DNA of 26,234 nt from Chara braunii (taxonomy: Eukaryota; Streptophyta; Charophyceae; Charales; Characeae). This document shows, piece by piece, positions 1 through 10,161 of this stretch. The position numbers and the translations under genes were made by a program. The stretch lies in contig BFEA01000193.1 in NCBI GenBank assembly GCA_003427395.1, positions 2,211,513 through 2,237,746 of the forward strand, read 5' to 3'. The notes beneath the pieces were generated by a model that saw only the letters and a list, made by a program, of their open reading frames with translations, was not told where the DNA came from and ran no database searches. Each line of letters starts with the position of its first letter. Position 1 is the stretch's first letter.

Positions 1-426
1 GACCGTAGGGTGACTGCAGCAAATGCAGTCTACTGTTGACAGCGGGGGGGAGGTGCAGAAGCTTGCAGGCAGGTTGCCGCACCAGCACCTCCAGGACCTG
101 TATGGATGTCTAGTAGGTCCAATGCCAGGCCTCTAGGACCTGTATGGATGTCTCTGCATGCCATAAGGGGTAAAAGGCTGGTTATGTTTGTGGTTGAATA
201 TCAAGTACAGAATTTATCTGTCATAATGGTACACTTTCACACAGTAAATTAAAGGGGGCAAGCAAACAAGAACTAACCTGCATGCACCAAGCGGAGTCAC
301 ACATCATTGTATACAACCATTCTCCAAAATAGAATCCACAAAACGCATGTGTTTGGTGCTTTGTGTGTGAAGTATTTGCTAAACACAACTCCACAGAAAA
401 GACGCCGACTGTGACAGATCACCAAC
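1..426 (-). other. Intron of IleRS continuing off the left edge
   Basis: No coding block of the synthetase is recognisable here. The stretch holds a tandem duplication of a 19-base segment (aggacctgtatggatgtct at 93 and 135, period 42). Otherwise it is unremarkable AT-balanced sequence. Confidence 0.6.
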
Positions 427-540
427 CTTCAAGTGAGCGATAATCTCCTTGTCCGCATCCTTCACATACTTCCCAGCAAAATCCTTCACCTTCTCTGTGA
501 AGCGACCATTTAAGTCCACTGGGTTTGGCAGATCTTCCCC
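427..540 (-). CDS. IARS1: Isoleucyl-tRNA synthetase, late CP1 exon (last exon in window)
   Basis: A 38-codon phase-0 exon, acceptor GGCCAG and donor AAG|gttggt. It encodes GEDLPNPVDLNGRFTEKVKD then FAGKYVKDADKEIIAHLK. The pattern (VD..G.FT..V.DFAG.YVKDAD..II..LK) is the family's block after the GTGIVH motif. The next protein block (THSYPFCWR) is not visible between 1 and 426, so the gene continues beyond the left edge of the window, where the KMSKS loop and anticodon-binding domain should lie. Confidence 0.94.
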
Positions 541-984
541 CTGGCCCACAAGAAAATTCCAAGCATACATCATTTTCTTGCCGAAAGCTGCGCATCATAC
601 CTCTCTCACGGTCTACCCATCAACAATCACACAGTTGCAGTTCAAAATACACATGCTATGAACGAATACACCACTTTGAGACAACACTATAAGTCTCAAC
701 TCAAGAAGTAGAATTCTACAACATACGAAGAATGAAGGGATGAAGAAGAAGAAGAACACAAGATTAGACCAATGCCATCTCCCTCCTCTTTAGCAATGCA
801 ACATCGATGCTGGATCCACAATGCACTACCATGATGCCTCTCCCATCCACTAGTGCCATAGCCCTGCTCTCGGATGAAGGTTCAACCAGTACCCCAAGAG
901 GGCCCTTCTTGAGGCAACGCCAATGAAGATGAAAGCATCAAAGCATCATAGCAAAACAAACAATTTAAGGGAACAAAAAAGCAG

Positions 985-987
<3 letters not shown>

Positions 988-1070
<83 letters not shown>

Positions 1071-1074
1071 GTGT
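988..1074. repeat. (GT)n microsatellite
   Basis: About 43 near-perfect GT units with one GC interruption near the right end. The open frames through it are artefacts of the dinucleotide repeat. Confidence 0.98.
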
Positions 1075-1309
1075 AGAGTATAACCGCAACAGCCCCTGTT
1101 CCACCTAGACGAGTAGATCCGATATCAATGCAGCTTTTACCCCTACAGCAGACAATGAAGCACACTTGAGATGAGCCATTACAAAAGTGAAACAGTTTTA
1201 ACCTTTATAGAAAGCTACATGGAGCAGAATAGATTCTTTATATCCCTTTCCCAGACTATCTTTACTTGGGGTACCCCTTCCATTTGTTCTTACAGCTCCC
1301 TTTTTACTG

Positions 1310-1430
1310 TGCCTCTCATGTGCAAGGCTTTGCCACGTTGATGGTGGTTGTTGAGCGCAAGCTGCCCACATCACTGTGTGCCATAACGGCCCACTTGCAA
1401 GCTATGAAAGGAGGCAAAGTAAAGTGGGAG
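1310..1430 (+). repeat. Dispersed repeat, copy 1 (pair with 17616-17730)
   Basis: About 120 bases beginning GCCTCTCATGTGCAAGG and ending with a GAGGCAAAGTAAAG block match 17616-17730 on the same strand with scattered substitutions and short indels. The shared core is the CAAGG-TTGCCACGTTGATG and GCCATAACGGCCCACTTGCA segments. The flanks differ, so it is an interspersed element fragment of unknown class. Confidence 0.75.
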
Positions 1431-2310
1431 GTGTACTCCTGTTCATTTTTCAGCAGATCTTCAGTTCATATTTTTCTTTTCTCATAATGATGCTCATTTG
1501 TATGCATTTAGTCAGATCTACACAAGCAGAGGAAGGAAGGAAAGAGGAAGGGGAGGAGTTCAGAACAGAGGAAAGACAAACTTTATACGGTTCTCAGTAC
1601 TCACCTCCAGAGCAGACTACTATAGAATGACACTACAGGCCAGTCAGTGTTCGAGATGCAGGCAAATTTGAGTTGAGGAGCAGCCATTGCCTATAGCAAG
1701 TGGCCACCACTAGAGACCGGAGAGGACCAGTTTAGGTGTGGACTGTCGAAGTACCGCAGCCAATTCTCACAGTTGCAGTTGCTGCAACAAATGGCACGGC
1801 ATAGACAGATGCCACAGGCTACCTGCCTCCTACATGTTAATAACACAGAGGCACGCCAAGTAACTGAATAGTCATTGTCATTCCAGCCCTTGTCTACAAA
1901 TAGGACACGCAATGTCAGAGTGTCGTACATGAGTACAATATTCACTGTCATCATACACACGAAAACAAATACCCGCATGACCTATATACTGTCAGAATCC
2001 TCACAACACAAAGCATGCCAACAACAACATGCTACCGAATTCTCAGGTGGACCATCACAGTGTGGCATGGAGCAGGTTTCTTCGGTTTCCGCAGCCAATA
2101 TTCTCTCTATGGGCAGCGATGATGGAGGCTGATCCGTAGTAAGGGCCTTGCCATCCGCCAAGTTTGGCGAGCAGGTGCCAAGTTTGGCTACTAGGTGCAC
2201 TCTACAGGCCAAATCTCCACAGCCAATTACCCCTAAATTTGCATCCAGTTACAGGACAGGGCGCTGCCACCCACCCCAGCAGGTTCAATAACGTCGTTTC
2301 AACCATAGAG

Positions 2311-2386
2311 TGACACAGGCGGGTCTTGAACCCAGCACCTATCTGGTGCAAATCGTGCATTTAATTTTAACCACATAACCGCCACC
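2311..2386 (-). repeat. tRNA-like SINE head or decayed tRNA
   Basis: On the minus strand the segment starts GGTGGCGGTTATGTGGTTAA and carries a perfect B box GGTTCAAGACC (consensus GGTTCRANNCC) about 50 bases later, with a plausible A box GGCGGTTATGTGGTTA. The acceptor and T stems do not pair well enough to call a functional tRNA gene. It is best read as the pol III promoter head of a SINE or a tRNA relic. Confidence 0.55.
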
Positions 2387-2555
2387 AGTTATGCAAGCAC
2401 CACTGACCCAAGCCTCCAAACCATTAACCATAACACACACAAGCAATAATTACATCTTCAGAAGAACGGAGCAGCAACCCAGGGGGACAAAAAAAAAAAG
2501 ACACATCAAAACACAGACTCAATCAATACAAGTCCGCTATACACTTTCTGCCCAC

Positions 2556-2721
2556 CTTTTGGATGACATTCTCGCGCAAACAGACACGGTGATCATCCTC
2601 TCCAAAGGCAGGTGCTTGATGCACAATCCCGGTACCACTGTCGTCTGTTACATAATTGTCAGCAAGAACCCGGAATGCGGCTTCGGACAGCTCAGCAAAG
2701 TAATCAAAAATTGGCAGATAC
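2556..2721 (-). CDS. IARS1: Isoleucyl-tRNA synthetase, CP1 editing exon with [15 protein letters not shown]
   Basis: A 166-base exon, acceptor TGTGCAG and donor AAG|gtgggc. After one base completing the previous codon it encodes [20 protein letters not shown], then [20 protein letters not shown] and [18 protein letters not shown](I/V)VH.AP.FG..D is the second editing-site signature and supplies the acidic residue that positions the misacylated 3' end. The His of the more usual HCAP/HQAP is present, and the domain looks functional. Confidence 0.95.
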
Positions 2722-4342
2722 CTGCACAAGTGAAACAGAGCACATTCAGACGACACATTCTCAGCACAACGAGCAGCACACACATCTTATGAGCATTGCC
2801 AGAAACGACATCGTCCCAAAAAAAATGACACTGTCCAAGAAAAGACATTGTTCATGGGATAAAATTAAAAAATAAAATAAAAAATGCCATAGGATACAGT
2901 CATAGTGGAGTTCCATAATCACGAGAAACGGTTAACAGGGCCTTAAATTTTCAGGTTTTTTTCAGGGTCTCTAAAACACACACAACCCAGACACCTTTTA
3001 AACCAAACTTGTCACCAGTCCATGAAGTGGACACCAAAAGAAACAATGGCAAAAAAAAAGTAAAAAGGACCAAAGGAGCCTAAAACCCCAAGGCAAAAAT
3101 GCGCTTTCATGCAAAATTCGCTCTTTCCCGTTTCTCAGGATTTTCAGGATTTTCAGGGCTTGCGAAAACGGTAATCTCCAAGACCCCAACAAACACCAAA
3201 CTTGCCACGTGCAGACGTTGACCAAAAATAAAACAAGAGAAAAGAAAAGAAAAAAAAACTTCAAAACATTATCCCAAAATGCACATTTCGGTGCTTGGGG
3301 GTTTAACCTGGGGCTGAAAAGTGGGGGTCACTGTTAACCACTTGTGATAGTCACCAGTATTCGACAATTATGTATTCATTGTGTGCACGCAATGAACATG
3401 TAGGGCATCTCCGACTGGATACCCTGGCTAAGTCAGCCACATTGAGGGATGGCACACTGCCAACCATACACACTTGGAAGCTGAAAACATTCATTAAGTG
3501 CATATGACCAACAAACATCTCTAGGGCATCTCACAGGCACTGGGCTTAACTTAAGTAGCTGGATTGGGTGGAGGGCAGCATTACAGAATCCTGTGCTTGT
3601 ACATCGCCTGTGCAAGGGCTCTGCACAGTCAGGACTTATCACGGACCGACAATCTACTCTGGTTGTGGACATACTGCCACAGACTGTAAGACGTTGGCTC
3701 ATGCAGAGTGTTGACAAGCAGAACATACTGTCCTATTCTATCAGGCCTTGCGATTGTCCTGAAGATAAAACAAAACAAAACAAAACACAAAAAAACAGGC
3801 AGTTATGTTCCATGGAGCATACAAATGAAGAATGATCCATAACGTTTCTGACTCGAATTCCTGATTTACACTTTGCTCCAGATTGTGGATTGGGCCGCAG
3901 GAAGTGATTGCTTCACACAGCACACCTGTAGCACTGATTTGACCATCCTATAAAGGTTGTGAGGGGTGCCGGGGACAGTGCGAGGAGAGGATGTCCACTG
4001 ATTATTTGAATCCTGTCCAAAGACTCCAAAGCTCGAGTCGAACTATGGACAAGCTTTTTAGGATCTTCTTTCTCCCACCCGTTCTGATCGCTGGCCACAT
4101 ACTTCATTTCTCCACACCATAATTCACAATTCTTCATCCAGCCGCTCACAGTGAACGCTTGTGTTTCTGGAAGCAGAAAGTTGCAGCGCGTTTTTCACTC
4201 AACGGTGTCCCCATACAAACTATAGCATGAACATCGGGCCACGAAAGGCCCACGATAGCATGCAAACTTCCGGCCTATAAACTTTCAAAATCTGATACTC
4301 CAGAGGCTACCAAAAAATGAGGCTTGGATAGATGGATCATAC
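2722..4342 (-). other. IleRS intron without recognisable genes
   Basis: A 1.6 kb intron. The part from 2940 to 3260 shows a weak internal duplication: TCAGG-rich segments followed by ACCAAACTTG recur about 210 bases apart, with runs of A. The rest (3300-4300) holds only unrelated short open frames and an (AAAAC)n tract near 3765-3790. I see no further feature. Confidence 0.7.
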
Positions 4343-4653
4343 CTCTTGCCCACAAGATCGCTGCCTTTTATCTTCCCAAGCAGATCATACGCCTCAGAGT
4401 CTAGCCCTGATGTTCCACCAGTGGCATTCTGTTCTGCAGCATTCTTGCCCCCGGCTGCACCAGCTTTCTTCCCAGCCGCGGACCCTTTCTTTCCACTCTT
4501 CTTGCCATTGGCCGATGGTTCATGGGGTCCCAATCCAGTAGACGCAGGTCCATTCTCTGTTCCAGTACCGGACTTCAGCTTCTTTCTTGCTGGAAGTTGT
4601 GAGACTCGTGATTCCGCAATGATGTATACTGCACCGGTATGCTTCTCTTTGAC
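4343..4653 (-). CDS. IARS1: Isoleucyl-tRNA synthetase, CP1 exon with Lys/Ala/Gly-rich insert
   Basis: A 311-base exon (phase 0 in, phase 2 out), acceptor TTTCAG and donor AGAG|gtatga. It opens with VKEKHTGAVYIIAESRVSQL, a family block of the editing domain, and ends DLLGKIKGSDLVGKR. Between them lie about 60 residues rich in Lys, Ala, Gly, Ser and Asn (for example KKSGKKGSAAGKKAGAAGGK), predicted disordered. Plant cytosolic IleRS carries a low-complexity basic insert at this place and the animal enzyme does not, which supports a streptophyte source. The final AG joins the first base of the next exon to make the Arg of [10 protein letters not shown]. Confidence 0.93.
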
Positions 4654-4823
4654 CTGAATTTTCAGGCAGAGCACCACAATATAAGCAGGCAGGCTAAAAA
4701 ATTAACACACCCGAGGCAATATAAAGAGCATCCGACAGCCAAATCTCAAACCTTTCCCTCCAATATCCACAGGCAGATGAGAATGCCGAAACCAACCCCC
4801 CAACAACGCCACATCTACGCACC

Positions 4824-4991
4824 GCAGCACTAGCACTCTTGTCTCACACTTGAATTTCATGTGCACGTTTAGGACACAGTGTGACATAAGCTAGTGGAAA
4901 ATTATACTGCAGCACTCGCACTCTTGTTCCACACTTGAATTTTCATGCGCACGTCTAGGGCATAGTGTGACATAAGCTACTGGAAAAATAT
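4824..4991. repeat. Tandem duplication, 85-bp unit, two copies
   Basis: Two adjacent units (4824-4908 and 4909-4991) start GCAGCACT(A/C)GCACTCTTG and share the CACACTTGAATTT, GTGCACGT and AGTGTGACATAAGCTA blocks, with about 10 percent divergence. Confidence 0.9.
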
Positions 4992-5314
4992 ATGTTATGC
5001 AATAACAATAATTTTTCAGTCAGTGTCAGAACGATTAGTTCAATCCTTCCTCCAATAGCACAAATTAATCCAGAGATTACTTTCTTTCCTGTTGGGTGTA
5101 GCCCTCACTTTCTTCGAGGAAGGTGGCTCCCTCATTCCCGTTAAGGAGCCCTCTGGTTTAAGCTTTCAAACTTTCAATAGATGGATAAGGACTCACCGCG
5201 TCACCCAAACTAAGGGAGGCCCCTGAGAAAAAGTGGTCAACTTCACTCACACCAACCCTGGCGCATGCGCTGTCATGTTCGCTATACACAACCCCAAGAA
5301 AAAAGCATGACTGC

Positions 5315-5379
5315 GCCAGACTGTTTCGTCGGACTTTCACCGACTCATCAGCAGGAGGTTGGACCCCGACAGTCTGCCC
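5315..5379 (-). ncRNA. Type III hammerhead ribozyme motif
   Basis: On the minus strand the order is a stem III 5' arm GCAGACTG, then TC (predicted GUC cleavage site between 5368 and 5367), GGGG, a short loop, CCTC, the core CTGATGA, a 5-bp stem II GTCGG/CCGAC with loop TGAAAGT, the core GAAA, and the stem III 3' arm CAGTCTG. Stem III pairs perfectly over 7 bp and the two invariant core blocks are intact. Stem I pairs GGGG with CCTC, but an extra CTG next to the core would bulge it and could slow cleavage. Open stem III ends make this a type III topology, the form known from plant retrozymes. Confidence 0.75.
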
Positions 5380-5680
5380 AGCAGGATGCATTGGACTGAT
5401 GGATAAGGACTCACCACGTCGCCCAGAGTTCGCCATACCCCTGAGAGAGAAAAGTGGTCAGCTTTACTCACACCAACCCTGCAATCCCAGAAGATTATCG
5501 GTCCAAACCCCTGTCCAGAATGGCAGCGAGGGTGTGTGCGTTGTCACGTCCACTGTACACACCTCCACACAAAGTACAATTGTGTGTTTCTTTGCATGCA
5601 CGCGTGTGCAGTGGGTGTTTGTGCAATTATGTGGCGCATGTTGCCTTGTTCGCCATACACACCTCCACAAAAACAAAAAA

Positions 5681-5730
5681 GCCCAGACTGTTTTATCAGA
5701 CTTTTCACGGACTGTCCATGTTGCTCCCCA
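5681..5730 (-). ncRNA. Decayed hammerhead-like core in repeat unit 2
   Basis: This is the counterpart of the unit 1 ribozyme. The minus strand still reads GTCCGTGAAAAGTCTGATAA then AACAGTCTGG, matching the stem II loop and the stem III 3' arm. The CTGATGA block is lost and the upstream arm and cleavage site cannot be found. It is presumably inactive. Confidence 0.55.
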
Positions 5731-6504
5731 GACGTATTTTTTCTGCGCTCATGCATTGCAACACCCACCCTAATATTTCATGCGCTCATGCATTGTGCCA
5801 CATTCCACCACCTCAGGTTTACTGGGCCCCTCCTCAGCATAATGGCCCTATCCTAAACTTCACGGGCCTGTCTCGTATAGTCATCATATTGTACACGTGC
5901 ACTCACGATTCATTTAAAATGCCCACCCTGATTCTTGTCCTCCTTACGATTTGTTTAGCACAGCCTCCCTGATTGCCACTGCCAGTCGAGACGCTGTATC
6001 GAGCGATTCAGAGCAACGTACGGGTGCAGAAATGCAGAAAATGCATCCCACATTCCAAAACACGTAGGCGAGCGTCAGGGAAAATCCCATCACTGGATGA
6101 CAACCCATCCATCGGTACGGAATCGTTGACGGCGGAACAGAGGGAAAGCACATGGACGTCAATCAAAGAATGTGTCAACACCAGCCTCCAAATGCCCCCA
6201 AATTTACAATCCCACTCCTCAAATCAAAACCTGTGACCACCCAAAATCGGTCCCAAACAAGGGAATCAGCTGTGCACACGGCCACAGTGGCCAGTAAGCT
6301 ATGTAGTTTTGGGTTGATATGGACCTGCAGCATTCTGAAAGCCTTATGCATCCTGGAGGATTAATGGTAGGGGTCTTGACGTGCAGGGCAACGGTTGCTC
6401 GAATCACAATCCACAAGGAGTGAGTACATATTCAAGGCAGACAGCAGCATCTGCAAGGTGAGAATTCAGAAATAAGCCACACCCAGAAAAAAACGACCTC
6501 CCTA

Positions 6505-6575
6505 CCAACGAGCCAAGCTCAGTTGGTACACCCAAGAACCGTTGAAATACAGACCTGAGCTCAAATCCTGCTTGA
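6505..6575 (+). repeat. tRNA-derived SINE head
   Basis: The plus strand reads an A box AGCTCAGTTGGTACACCCA and, about 30 bases on, a B-box-like GAGCTCAAATCC. The spacing fits an internal pol III promoter. The same GGTACACCCA-GAAC and TACAGACC blocks recur in the minus-strand head at 25473-25534, so the two belong to one SINE family. Confidence 0.65.
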
Positions 6576-7015
6576 CATTGATGAATGGAAGAAATCATTC
6601 TGAATCACCTAGGGCAGGTCCGATCAGTGAAGATATCCCAAGACCATCGCCCTTTCTAAAGGAACGAAAAATAACACAGAAAAAGACAAGACTTCCCACC
6701 TTATCCGGTCGCAGTCCATCATTATCTTCAAGAACGAAAACATACTGTCATTCAATCTACAAAACATCCATGCAGTGTACGAGTACGAATATGAACACGA
6801 ACACAGGTTCTGCAACGGACATAATCACGTGCTTTTTGCCTAAAAAAGAGGATGCCGGGGGGAGGGGGGGGGAGGTAGGTATCCCTCGCCTGAAAAAAAA
6901 AAAGATAGAATCTCAGACGTTGTCCTGTCGATCACGTTCATTCTTATCCACCAGGGAAATATATACTTCCAAGTAATGGTCTGGCAGCAATGGTACCATG
7001 TCCGGGCTTCGTTTG

Positions 7016-7327
7016 TTACCATGAATCTAACCACATCTGAGACTGGTAGGTTTTTGCTTTCTCAATAAGGACATAGGCAATGGTTGGGCCTGGATCCCAA
7101 CGCTTTCCTTTTTCATGCATGCCTGAGTCCCGGATACAAGATAGTTTATTCATGAACTCTGGATATCCGGTGTTGGAATGCTTCACGTCCAGCAGCCTGC
7201 CCCGGATGAATCTTTCACTATTTTTCTGCAGTTTTGATTTCAACAATTTCCCAGGAATTTCTTTTTTTCCAACCCAAGGTAAGGACATGTGACGCACAGA
7301 ACTACAAGATGAACCAAAGTCATTCAA
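7016..7327 (-). other. Unexplained open reading frame inside IleRS intron
   Basis: A 103-codon minus-strand frame with a balanced, non-repetitive composition, unlike the other intronic frames. It contains KKEIPGKLLKSKLQKN, then GRLLDVKHSNTGYPEFMNKL and GKRWDPGPTIAYVLIEKAK. The RWDPGPTIAYVLI segment faintly recalls the (R)..GD.(V/I)PYVI block of B-family DNA polymerases, but I cannot confirm any family. It could be an exon fragment captured by a mobile element or a chance open frame. Confidence 0.3.
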
Positions 7328-7975
7328 ACTTCAGAGGTTAAAAGAAACAGGCAGAAAAGGAGGTCAGAGTGAGGGCTGGAAGGGAGCAAAACCAAAAGGA
7401 AATGGCCGGGGTATTGTATATAGACTAAAGGCAACTACTGAGAGTCAGTAGGCAGTACGGGCACACTGGAATTGTGGACACATGGTAGGAGGGTAGTGGC
7501 ATATAGTAGCGGCATAGAGTGGCAGTATATAGTGGTGGCATTTAGTGGCATATAGTATGCTAGCCAAGGAACAAGACATACCACGTGACAACTGGAAGGA
7601 GGATAGCAAGTAGAGAAGGCCTGAGGAGGTAGAGCATGGTACAAAAGGGGAGGATGGTAGTGGTTAACAGAAGGTAGGGAAACTATTGTAGGAAGGAACA
7701 CATAACTGAGGGTTGGAGGCTAAGCGGCCTGTGAGGCTGCCAGGCGGATCTCCCCCACACCTCGCCGTCTACAGGATCCACCTGATGCGTGTCTGGGTGC
7801 TGGCAGCAAGCTTTCCGGCCAGCAAGTGAATCCCTGCAAACGAGTTATGGTTTGGGGGGAGAACGGCCGAAGCCGCCCCCCGCTTGTGTAAGCGGCTAGA
7901 GATGTAAGGGTGGCTGTAACTTTGCCTTGTCTGTCTCATCTTTGTCTCTTTCTTGCTGCTTTTTTCATGTACAAA

Positions 7976-8049
7976 CATGCTTGCTGGTGATGAGCAACCG
8001 GACTGACACCCCCCAGAATAGGTGGGGCATGCGTTGTTTGTAAAAAAAA
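7976..8049 (+). repeat. A-tailed short repeat family, copy a
   Basis: The core GATGAGCAACCGGACTGACA then CCCCCCAGAATAGGTGGGGC is followed by GTTTGTAAAAAAAA. It is one of five copies of the family in the window, each sharing GAT(A/G)AGCAA...CTGA.....CCCCCC.GAA and most with an A-rich 3' side. Confidence 0.75.
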
Positions 8050-8679
8050 GTCACTTATTCCAACCAGATCCCAGCATGTATGGACCACTTCCAAAGCAAG
8101 GTCCAAACCAACCAAAGTCTGGTTCTGTCTGTATTGTGGTTGATTGTGGGCTTTGCTTTTTATAATGTAACAAAATATTTGTAAGGTGAAGTTCCTTCTC
8201 AACTTCCAGTTTCACCAGTGGAGATTGCCGGCTTTGGGCCTCCTGGCTGGATAGGGAACATTGCTCCGGCCTACGCCAGGTGTTAGCAGTCTGGGTACTG
8301 CTCCCCGCACTGAGCAGAGGGTGGTAGACTTCATAGACCCATAACCGTAGGATAGCTTAGCTTAGGGTAGGGTATTTAAAACTGCACCTATCTCCAATTA
8401 TTAGGCATAGAATAGGTTGTTGGCTATCTCCCCTAGTTCATAGTCTCTTGGCCTGCTGTCTGCGCTTGGGGTGTTTGGTGCCTGGAGGTCTTGGGTTGTG
8501 GTGCTGGGTTATCTTGGGTAGACAGATCGCATGCTGAGATGAGCAGGTAGGTAGAGAAAGGAAGGTAAGACATTGAGAGAAGAAAATACGGTTAGCTAAC
8601 ATACAGCTGTCCCCCATATGAGGAGAACACAGACTGAGTTTTCTTTTCTTCTCATTTTAAAAAAGAAAAAAAAGAAAAA

Positions 8680-8865
8680 AATGAGCAACCCCTGACTGAC
8701 ACCCCCCAGAATAAGTTCTTTCTCACAAATTCCTACTTCTAAATAACAGCCCGAAGTCTCGTCTTGCCGGTGATAAGCAAGTGCTGACTGACGCCCCCCT
8801 GAAAAGCTGGGGCATGCATGAGTGGTGTGGTGTGTTAAAACAAATGAGTAAATATAAACAATAAC
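8680..8865 (+). repeat. A-tailed short repeat family, copies b and c in tandem
   Basis: Copy b (GAGCAACCCCTGACTGACAC, about 8682) and copy c (GATAAGCAAGTGCTGACTGA, about 8772) are followed by near-identical AATAACAGCCC(G/A)A blocks at 8744 and 8861. This gives a tandem pair with a period of about 117. An A-rich tract precedes copy b. Copy c ends with GTTAAAACAAATGAG. Confidence 0.7.
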
Positions 8866-8938
8866 AGCCCAAGGTCTTGTCCCTTTCACAGTCGGACGAC
8901 TCCACTAAAGCAACTCAGAGCACCATTGTCATCATCAC

Positions 8939-9082
8939 CTTGAGATATGTGAAGTTCGCATTGACACAAAGAGCAAGATTGCTCGGAAGAGTCCACGGCG
9001 TAGTTGTCCATGCCAGCAGAGCTGCACCATCCGCATCCCCCACTACAGGGAAGCTCACCACAATTGCTGGATCTGAAACGTC
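8939..9082 (-). CDS. IARS1: Isoleucyl-tRNA synthetase, CP1 editing exon with [11 protein letters not shown]
   Basis: A 48-codon phase-0 exon, acceptor CCTGCAG and donor AAG|gtgatg. It encodes [20 protein letters not shown], then [20 protein letters not shown] and [20 protein letters not shown] is the Thr-rich signature of the CP1 editing site that hydrolyses misacylated Val-tRNA-Ile. The motif is intact, so this looks like an editing-competent enzyme. Two partial copies of the A-tailed GATAAGCAACCGGACTGA-type repeat end only about 100 bases into the downstream intron. Confidence 0.95.
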
Positions 9083-9468
9083 CTGCAGGCAAAGAAAACG
9101 CTTGATTGATCAGGAGTAATTGGCCAATCGTCGTCACCTGTTCAGGGGCCATTGATCAAATGCATACTTCAAGACTTGATGAACATTTAAGTTAGTTCAC
9201 AAGAGCAAGCAGTGCTTGATGACCTGACCAGGCAAAATTGCTAATCAAAAGCAGCCCTTGTCCAAGACAATCAAACAGTGATCCATTAAGCAGAGAGAAG
9301 TTTCGCTTCATCAGGACTGACATGGCAGGATCGTCTTGAAACACACACACACACATTAACAGCATGTACAAGACACCACAGCTCAAAATGAATGCCCGAG
9401 ATGCAAAGCGACAGTCACGAAAATAACCACAGAAGAGCACCGTTCAAATTCATATGTCCTTGCATTAC
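9083..9468 (-). other. IleRS intron, 386 bp
   Basis: This short intron holds a (CA)n stretch near 9340-9355. An open frame DDPAMSVLMKR lies here but has no family match and is not needed, because the flanking exons join directly in frame. Confidence 0.85.
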
Positions 9469-9534
9469 CTTATAATTCAACCCTGCCTCAAAGTTCGACA
9501 GTGCTGTGTTACACCCCGTACTGTACGGCATAAC
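9469..9534 (-). CDS. IARS1: Isoleucyl-tRNA synthetase, 22-codon exon (VMPYSTGCNTALSNFEA)
   Basis: A 66-base exon too short to stand out as an open frame, recovered by family continuity. It encodes VMPYSTGCNTALSNFEAGLN then YK, between TTTGCAG and AAG|gtaatg. This block (VMP.S..C.T.LSNFEA..NY) is the entry to the CP1 editing insertion. The usual PLSNFEA is ALSNFEA here, a mild change. Both phases are 0 and match the neighbours. Confidence 0.93.
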
Positions 9535-10161
9535 CTGCAAACATACGAGCAAACATGCATGCGAAGAGACATCCACGCACAATAGGAAACAATGTCAACA
9601 GTGACTCTATGGAAAACCAATCACTCCACAGACTACTTTCAAGAGCACTGAATGTAGTCGGCCAACGGCTTGACAGATGCATAAGACAGCCCACAGAAAG
9701 AAACAATGGGCCCCTCTCACCCTGTGCCCTCAAGAGGATACGGTTCACCTTCATCCTTCACCAGCATCGGCTCCTGTAGTGACCAAAACTAACAAGTAAC
9801 CGTGAAATCCGTAACTGAAGAATGCAATCATGAATGCATCTGAATGCAATACAAAGACAGAGGCAACGGGCGAGCAGCAGTCGATGGGAGAGGGAGGGGA
9901 GGGGAAGGAGAAAGAAAGACAAAACTGTAATTTCACCATCCAATTACCAAGCTAACACTAACACCTCCCTGCCCCAGAACCCCCATGATTCTCGCATTTC
10001 GCATGACCTCCCTTGCGTGACAGACAAAGACAAAACAATAAAGAACATCAACGGATATCTTCAATCCCAACCACCAGCAGGGGACATAAACCCACTCCAG
10101 ACCCAGGTACCTCACACACCAAAGCATTGACCCATAACTCCCACAAAAGACAAGTGCATAC
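9535..10161 (-). other. IleRS intron, 627 bp
   Basis: No recognisable element. It contains a purine-rich tract (GGGAGAGGGAGGGG, 9886-9930) and otherwise ordinary sequence. Confidence 0.8.

Larger units (their letters stand above)
541..2555 (-). other. IleRS intron with GT microsatellite and tRNA-like repeat head
   Basis: A 2.0 kb intron between the exons ending at 2556 and starting at 540. It contains a long (GT)n tract, one copy of a dispersed repeat shared with 17.6 kb, and a tRNA-like sequence at 2311-2386. The open frames visible here are low complexity or lack family signatures. Confidence 0.8.
5180..5730 (-). repeat. Tandem retrozyme-like repeat carrying a hammerhead ribozyme
   Basis: Two units start with the same GATGGATAAGGACTCACC block at 5180 and 5398 (period 218). 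They share a CCCCTGAGA.AAA-AGTGGTCA segment, an ACTCACACCAACCCTG segment and, further on, a CATACACA-CC..CCA and CAGACTGTTT segment. Unit 2 is expanded by a T/G-rich insertion and ends near 5730. Each unit has a hammerhead-like core at the matching place, intact in unit 1 and decayed in unit 2. Tandem units of a few hundred bases with one hammerhead each are the known layout of retrozymes and related non-autonomous elements. No primer-binding site or LTR was recognised, so the class is open. Confidence 0.7.
4654..8938 (-). other. Large IleRS intron (4.3 kb) filled with repeats
   Basis: The largest intron fully inside the window. From right to left in plus coordinates it holds A-tailed short repeats (8.84-7.97 kb), short GGCATATAGTG-type iterations (7.49-7.56 kb), an unexplained minus-strand open frame (7016-7327), a tRNA-derived SINE head (6505-6575), a hammerhead-bearing tandem repeat (5180-5730) and an 85-bp tandem duplication (4824-4991). 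Between 5730 and 6500 I see nothing supportable. Confidence 0.8.

Noticed and set aside
923-1165. Open frames through the (GT)n tract
   Set aside because: They encode only alternating Cys-Val or Thr-His and arise from the dinucleotide repeat.
2311-2386. Functional tRNA gene
   Set aside because: Good A and B boxes, but acceptor and T stems do not pair as required; kept only as a tRNA-like repeat head.
9192-9440. Open frame with DDPAMSVLMKR beside a good CA-rich acceptor-like site
   Set aside because: It superficially resembles the IleRS DVSDPAI block, but the true block lies at 9082-8939 and the flanking exons join in frame without it.
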